Below, piece by piece: positions 61,301-64,000 of a stretch of DNA of 64,000 nucleotides; positions within the stretch are counted from its first letter, which is position 1, and every line of letters begins with the position of its first letter. The stretch covers positions 4,924,501 through 4,988,500 of the forward strand of contig NZ_CP050700.1 in assembly GCF_010646885.2 (NCBI RefSeq), in the 5' to 3' direction. Under the pieces are notes generated by a model. It saw nothing but the letters and a program-made list of their open reading frames with translations, did no database searches and had not been told where the DNA came from. The stretch comes from Desulfopila sp. IMCC35008. Lineage in GTDB: Bacteria; Desulfobacterota; Desulfobulbia; Desulfobulbales; Desulfocapsaceae. The position numbers were made by a program, and so were the translations under genes.

Positions 61301-64000
61301 GAGTAGCAGGCTCGAGCCGATCACCCCCGAATATCACCAGACGCAGGGCCCGGAGCTCAGCCCGATTATCCTCGGCCACCCGGCTGAGGTTGGAAAAACT
61401 GCCGGGAGTCTGGTTGAGAATAGATACCTGGTGGCGGTCCAGCAGCGCCAGGAACCGCTCGGTATCACGGACTTCTTCCACGTCCGGAACGACCAGGCGA
61501 CCACCGCGGAGCAGGGCCCCGAATAGTTCCCAGACCGAGAAATCAAAACAGGCCGAATGTGCCATCACCCAAACGTCTTCAGAATCGAAATCAAAGGGAA
61601 ATGCATCATTGAAGAGCAGCCGGACCACGTTGCTGTGACTGACCACGCAGCCCTTCGGCCTGCCGGTGGAACCGGAGGTGTAAATGATATAGGCGGGCGA
61701 GTGGGGGAGAATGCTCCGGGCTTTTTGTGCCGCCCCGCAACCAGGCAGCTCAGCTGGATCGATCTGGATCATGCTCTCTACTACGGGCAGGGCCTGGTCA
61801 CTCAGTAGCAGACGACAGCCGCTGTCCTGTAACATGAACAGCTGACGCTGCTCGGGATAGCGAGGATCAACGGGGACATAACAGCCCCCTGCCTTGAGAA
61901 CACCCAAGATAGCAGCAATAAGCTGAATCGAAGGATGCAGACAGACCCCCACCGCTTCACCCGGTGCCAGTCCCTGCTGCTGCAGCCCGCTGCAGATCCT
62001 CGCCGCCAGCTCATCGAGCTCACGGTAACTGCACTGCTCCTCACCTCTGACCAGAGCGATTGCCTCAGGAGTGCGACAGGCCTGCCGGTCGAATAAACTC
62101 ACCAGAGTGGCCGATTGCGGCCACTGGCTTGGTGCGGGATTGCAGCCGACAGTCAGCTCTTCTCGCTCACGGTCATCAAGAATAAGATGTGGATCCAGAC
62201 AGCGTTCCGGATTCTCTGTGAGATGCTTCAATATGCTGCGGAACCAGTTAACAAGTGATTCCAACTGGTATGTACTGTAAATCCCGGCAGCTGCGGCAAT
62301 TCGTATTCGGGTCACAGAGCCGGTTCGGCTGATGGTGAAGACCATGCCGGTGTCGGTGTTCTCAAACCCCTCTTCCACCAGCGGATTCCGCAACTCGATC
62401 AAATCATCCAGACCGGCGGCAACATGAAAATCAACATAGTTGAAAAGGATATCAAAGAGCCGCTGTTCAGAGCCACCGGCCCCAACAAGACTGCTGATCT
62501 CACTTAATGGGAAACGATCATGAAGACGGATCTCAACAAGCTGATCACGCAGTTTATGGACAAGGTGCTGACCGCTCAAGTCGTTACGGAGGTGGATCCG
62601 GAGTGGTACACTGTTCAGGAAACAACCGAGTATTTCGTCACTCTTCTCGATTTCCGGCCGATTATGGCTCACCAAACCAAATAACAGATCGGAGCGATTG
62701 GTGGTAAAACGCAGTAAGGCGGTAAATGCAGCAAGAAAAAGAGGCTGCTCTCCAGTCTGCAGGACCATACCTGCTTTTGCTACCTGCCTGGTAAGTTGCC
62801 GATCAAGATCGACCTGATATTCTGTAACTCCCCGGTTGCTTCTCCTGTTTGCTGATCGTTGCAGCGGGAGCGGCGTAAGCTCCCAGTCACGCAGGGTCTG
62901 CTGCCAGAAACTCACATGACCAGGCCAGTCTTTGTGGGCCATCTGCTCTGTGACAAAATCCCGGTAACTGCCTGCAAGCGGGCTTGGACGAAAATCAGGA
63001 TTCCGACCTAAAGCCGAAGTAGTACGCAGCAACTCATTAAGCATGGCAGCATTGGACCAACCATCGAGAATCGCATGATGGAATGACCAGAGCAAACCAT
63101 ACTCCTGATCACCGAGAGAATACAGACTGAACCGCCATAATCCAGGTCTCGCCGGGTCAAAAGGGGCTGCCAGATCATCCTTCTGCTTCATGCGGAGGTG
63201 CTGCCGTTGCTCCTCCCTTTCAGAGAACTGCAAATCCTCATAAGTCAGATAGTCAGCGATAGGTTTATCCAGGCGGCGATGAACGAGTTGAAGCGGCTCG
63301 TCAAAACCAGCCAGGGCAAATCCGGTGCGCAAAATTGAATGACGTTCAACCAGCAGTTCGAGGGCCCTGGCGAAACGTATCGGATCAAAATCGTGACTGA
63401 CGAACTGGATATAGAACTGGTCATGATACACCCCCTGCCCGGCGGCAAGAGCATGATAGATCATGCCGAGCTGGATGTCGCTCATCGGATAGAGATCCTC
63501 TACACCATCTAAAGGAATCGTCTGATCTTCCTTGAGTTGTAAATGCTTCCGCATTTTTTCCAGCTGCTGATAGACCGGTGCCAGATCTGGCCCGTCTGTC
63601 AGTAGCTGGTCCGCTTCAAGAAAACCTGCGAGCTGGGCCACAGTTGGGTAGCGGAAAAGAGCGGCAAGCGGCAAACGCCGGCCCAATGTACGCGCCATAT
63701 TGTCGGCCAGGCGTAAAACCTTGATGGAATCTCCGCCAAGAGCAAAATAATTGTCGTGGATACCGACCACCTCCCGACCAAGGAGATCCTGCCAGAGGAT
63801 GACCAACTGGCCCTCCAGGGGGGTGCGCGCAGCCTGATAGATGCCGTTATCGGTTATCAGCGTGCCCTCTCCTGCCTGCGGATCAGGCAGAGCCCTGCGA
63901 TCAAGCTTATTATTGGCGGTCAGCGGAAGCTCTGCCAGCCGGACAAAATAGGCCGGCAGCATGTACTCGGCCAGCCGGCCCCGAAGATGGCGGCGCAGAG
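55389..64000 (-). CDS. NRPS (partial, open at right edge): ...A-PCP-C-A(Thr)-PCP-C-A(Val, split by radical SAM-B12)-PCP
   Basis: At least 2,869 residues; no true start in the window. Residues are numbered here from the internal Met at 63962. End of an A domain, then PCP (LGGDSI, ~78). C ~155-590, HHAILDG. A ~620-1105, code DFWNIGMVH, Thr. PCP ~1161. C ~1237-1680, HHAILDG. The last A domain starts ~1694, breaks off after a2 (~1795) and resumes at a3 (TSGSTGSPKG, ~2385). The gap holds a radical SAM domain (CPFKCRYC ~1867) and a B12-binding domain (~2174-2334). Its code after the insert is DAFWLGGTF, Val. PCP (LGGNSI, ~2775). An Arg-rich tail (~2815-2857) meets the PKS. Both C domains open like D-accepting or dual types (YPxSxxQxGM), yet no E domain is visible before them. 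Confidence 0.95.
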   Translation of the reverse strand, partial: LRRHLRGRLAEYMLPAYFVRLAELPLTANNKLDRRALPDPQAGEGTLITDNGIYQAARTPLEGQLVILWQDLLGREVVGIHDNYFALGGDSIKVLRLADNMARTLGRRLPLAALFRYPTVAQLAGFLEADQLLTDGPDLAPVYQQLEKMRKHLQLKEDQTIPLDGVEDLYPMSDIQLGMIYHALAAGQGVYHDQFYIQFVSHDFDPIRFARALELLVERHSILRTGFALAGFDEPLQLVHRRLDKPIADYLTYEDLQFSEREEQRQHLRMKQKDDLAAPFDPARPGLWRFSLYSLGDQEYGLLWSFHHAILDGWSNAAMLNELLRTTSALGRNPDFRPSPLAGSYRDFVTEQMAHKDWPGHVSFWQQTLRDWELTPLPLQRSANRRSNRGVTEYQVDLDRQLTRQVAKAGMVLQTGEQPLFLAAFTALLRFTTNRSDLLFGLVSHNRPEIEKSDEILGCFLNSVPLRIHLRNDLSGQHLVHKLRDQLVEIRLHDRFPLSEISSLVGAGGSEQRLFDILFNYVDFHVAAGLDDLIELRNPLVEEGFENTDTGMVFTISRTGSVTRIRIAAAAGIYSTYQLESLVNWFRSILKHLTENPERCLDPHLILDDREREELTVGCNPAPSQWPQSATLVSLFDRQACRTPEAIALVRGEEQCSYRELDELAARICSGLQQQGLAPGEAVGVCLHPSIQLIAAILGVLKAGGCYVPVDPRYPEQRQLFMLQDSGCRLLLSDQALPVVESMIQIDPAELPGCGAAQKARSILPHSPAYIIYTSGSTGRPKGCVVSHSNVVRLLFNDAFPFDFDSEDVWVMAHSACFDFSVWELFGALLRGGRLVVPDVEEVRDTERFLALLDRHQVSILNQTPGSFSNLSRVAEDNRAELRALRLVIFGGDRLEPATLKGWVRRFPLEQVQLINMYGISETTVHVTWYPLQKADIFEADGSSPIGSPLPTVTVYICDDAGHPVPAGVTGELYVGGDGVCLGYHEKAELTAEHFLVSPFVNGERLYRTGDLGRYRLDGTLEYLGRNDQQVQVRGYRIEPGEIEAALLDHPAVSEAAVVARNNDEGEQHLIAYLVMEQMVELEPLRRHLRGRLAEYMLPAYFVRLAELPLTVNNKLDRRALPDPQAGEGTLIADNGIYQAARTPLEGQLVILWQDLLGREVVGIHDNYFALGGDSIKVLRLVGAIRKQLDLAAEIRDVFHWPTIAQLACRLVGKEELVSRQASHAFALLDEKERAQLTDEVEDAYPLSSLQGGMLFHSEFSPDSPVYHDIFSLHLRFPLDVSRIRRVISTLVQSHPVLRTGFELSRFRRPLQLVHRHVESILDIIDLRNITQTEQDEAVRQWIATEKGNGFDWSRPPLLRFCLHLRGENRCSLSLSFHHAILDGWSVAALLTELFCHYLADMGRTIVLQPAPRLLFRDFIAAEQQATVDTASARFWRKTLADMSFVGLPRWPGFPLQDEGEVRVERLGIEPVDISAVVSEQLRSLARQEGLPLKSLLLAAHIRVMGFLCNQEDVVTGLVQNGRLAEEEGDRVLGLFLNTLPFRVHLTSESWRTLAHRVHVIEQESMPYRRYPLTEIQRSFNGRTLFESAFNFTHFHVYEKLLALDDSIQVLDEQFFEQTNFVLGVDFGLDPVSGQISLDLDYNGLELAVDQVRAIAGYYSRALEAMALTPDDDHSFFSPLSDREREQLLIDWNATASDYPRNASLQQLFEEHAAVAPHRLALSFAGQELSYGELNSRVNRLSHLLRRHGVQRGTVVALLDERSPEIVTAMLATVKAGGCYLPLDPQWPQERVRRLLQDSGAGLVISCSPILKMQPFTTLQQLQLLDDELIQTGRREPIKDLDSLPYPDRSLVDYHKYDQYIGEACVRRNISIYATRGCPFKCRYCHKIWPKVHHIRSAENIFAEVRQHYDKGYDTFSFIDDIFNLDRRNSSRFFELVLQHNLKLRILFPNGLKGDLLNAEQIDLMAEAGVIQMALALETASPRLQKLIGKNLNIDRLQATISHITSHHPQIILDLFTMFGFPTETEAEVEQTLDFIRNVHWLHFPTLNALKIFPNTDMAELAIAHGVSREAIERSAYLSYHDPGETMPFSAAFAREFQNRYLNDYFLSEERLQAVIPAQKKVLSHEEIMAKYATYLPGKLEDYPEVLQLIKAEPPSRPEPMTAIRQEVEVNPRKSAPKTRQAKEPLRLLLLDLSQLFSDSNYQLNELVEAPLGLISLLTYLNREFGERLDGRIRKAMVDFDSFAALEKEVVDFRPQIIGIRTLSLYRHFFHETVSLLRAWCPEAQIVTGGPYATSEFATLLSDVNLDLVVLGEGELIMRDIIATSLSNNGTPWEDEQLKEITGLAFLPRKERLRRRCTLGEGVRQVMLLDQLSSVLEGESAANPPLVNRAADPAYIMYTSGSTGSPKGVVVDQRAVIRLVRNSNYVDLGPQERMLQFAPLSFDASTFEIWGALLNGCSLEVMAAGVPSLPELGRVIREKRITTLWLTAGLFHLMVDEQVADFAGVRQLLAGGDILSPGHVTRLLQSCPELVLINGYGPTEGTTFSCCYPMRAVEPGLRTIPIGRPVANSRAYILNPDRQLVAVGTAGELYIGGDGLAQGYLGNPGLTADCFVADPFATEGGGGRLYRTGDLCRYLPDGRIEFLGRIDHQVKISGYRIEPGEVESHLRNLPEIKDALVVSTGSNLDKHLVAYLLLEEQAEAIKDELQGILRQVLPEYMLPAAFVILEQFPLTANGKVDRSRLPAPGGTSRAPANRVAPRTLLEQRIGSLWQELLAVEQVSIHDNFFELGGNSILMVQLNKKLQTLLNRPVSMVDMFRAPTIARLALQLEGAGENNEAEDEGEKRAERRTERSRTLARQRLMRRNMNKNRN
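56935..58575 (-). other. Radical SAM plus B12-binding insert within an A domain
   Basis: Domain-level annotation. About 545 residues lie between the A-domain strand GAGLVIS (after a2) and GVRQVMLLDQ (before a3). Order: linker IKDLDSLPYPDRSLVD; radical SAM core with RGCPFKCRYC (C-x3-C-x2-C), FIDDIFNLD and ALETASPRLQKLIGK; C-terminal helices to ~57470; then a B12-binding domain with LLLLDLSQLF, QIIGIRTLSLY, VTGGPYATSEFATLL and VVLGEGE, ending EITGLAFLPRK. In ordinary B12 radical SAM proteins the B12 domain comes first and GLAF... runs into the DLDSLPYPDR linker. Here the order is reversed, a circular permutation. Confidence 0.9.
60455..60748 (-). repeat. Direct repeat of A-domain end/PCP, copy 1
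   Basis: 294 bases that match 63707-64000 with about seven differences (offset 3,252). They encode the last part of the A domain (LAEYMLPAYFVRLAELPLT) through the PCP serine region of two consecutive modules. Confidence 0.9.
63707..64000 (-). repeat. Direct repeat of A-domain end/PCP, copy 2 (reaches window edge)
   Basis: Partner of 60455-60748. Still matching at the last base of the window, so the repeat probably extends into the upstream A domain. Confidence 0.9.

Noticed and set aside
63962-63962. ATG at 63962 as the start of the first NRPS
   Set aside because: It is the Met inside LAEYMLPAYF near the end of an A domain; the frame stays open to the window edge, so the gene starts outside.
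16465-64000. Dozens of plus-strand open frames of 60-275 codons across the NRPS region
   Set aside because: They lie opposite strongly supported minus-strand domains, lack ribosome sites and show low-complexity R/P/S/G-rich translations typical of shadow frames.

Overview
This window looks like a Gram-negative, probably anaerobic or facultative proteobacterium-like organism. Desulfobacterota is my best guess and it is an inference. The reasons are the CitA/DcuS-type two-component pair beside a tripartite tricarboxylate binding protein, a TRAP transporter operon under a sigma-54 regulator, and B12-dependent radical SAM enzymes inside a very large NRPS/PKS cluster. I saw no rRNA, tRNA or CRISPR array.

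Left part (1-5 kb): a partial TctC-type periplasmic binding protein runs off the left edge. Divergent from it is a histidine kinase/response regulator pair of the CitAB/DcuSR type. Next come a small exported glycine-rich protein and 1.2 kb of mostly decayed DNA that holds a relic copy of the response regulator's 3' end. The right end of that DNA carries a convincing sigma-54 promoter with palindromic activator sites.

Catabolic operon (5.0-12.3 kb, + strand): an HcnC/HcnA/HcnB-like three-subunit flavin/iron-sulfur dehydrogenase, a RidA-family imine deaminase, a TRAP transporter (DctQ, DctM) and two paralogous DctP binding proteins. Convergent to it is an AcoR-type sigma-54 activator that probably drives the operon. 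The picture is uptake and oxidative deamination of an amino acid, opine or similar amine; the substrate cannot be read from sequence.

Right part (14.6-64 kb, - strand): after an IS3-type transposase relic and an S53 (sedolisin) protease lies a collinear NRPS/PKS assembly line of eight genes, read right to left, that continues beyond the right edge. In order: a large NRPS (open at the right edge), a KS-AT-KR-ACP PKS with a dead AT, a discrete methyltransferase, a three-module NRPS beginning with tandem C domains, a two-module NRPS, a RiPP-type B12 radical SAM C-methyltransferase, a one-module NRPS, and a terminal two-module NRPS with epimerase and thioesterase. Most junctions overlap by a few bases, so translation is probably coupled. 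My manual reading of the A-domain codes gives: (partial module)-Thr-Val-[beta-hydroxy ketide]-Thr-N-Me-Val-Ala-N-Me-Gly-(unassigned)-Ile/Val-D-Leu-Ala-TE.

The most unusual object is the Val-specific A domain of the first NRPS. Between core motifs a2 and a3 it is split by about 545 residues that make up a complete radical SAM plus B12-binding protein in circularly permuted order (radical SAM first, B12 domain second). I know of no described NRPS with an in-line cobalamin radical SAM domain of this kind. It suggests carbon methylation of valine (for example to tert-leucine) on the assembly line. A second striking feature is a 1,550-bp, almost base-identical copy of one complete Ala-type A domain in two different NRPS genes 20.7 kb apart, a natural and recent A-domain replacement.
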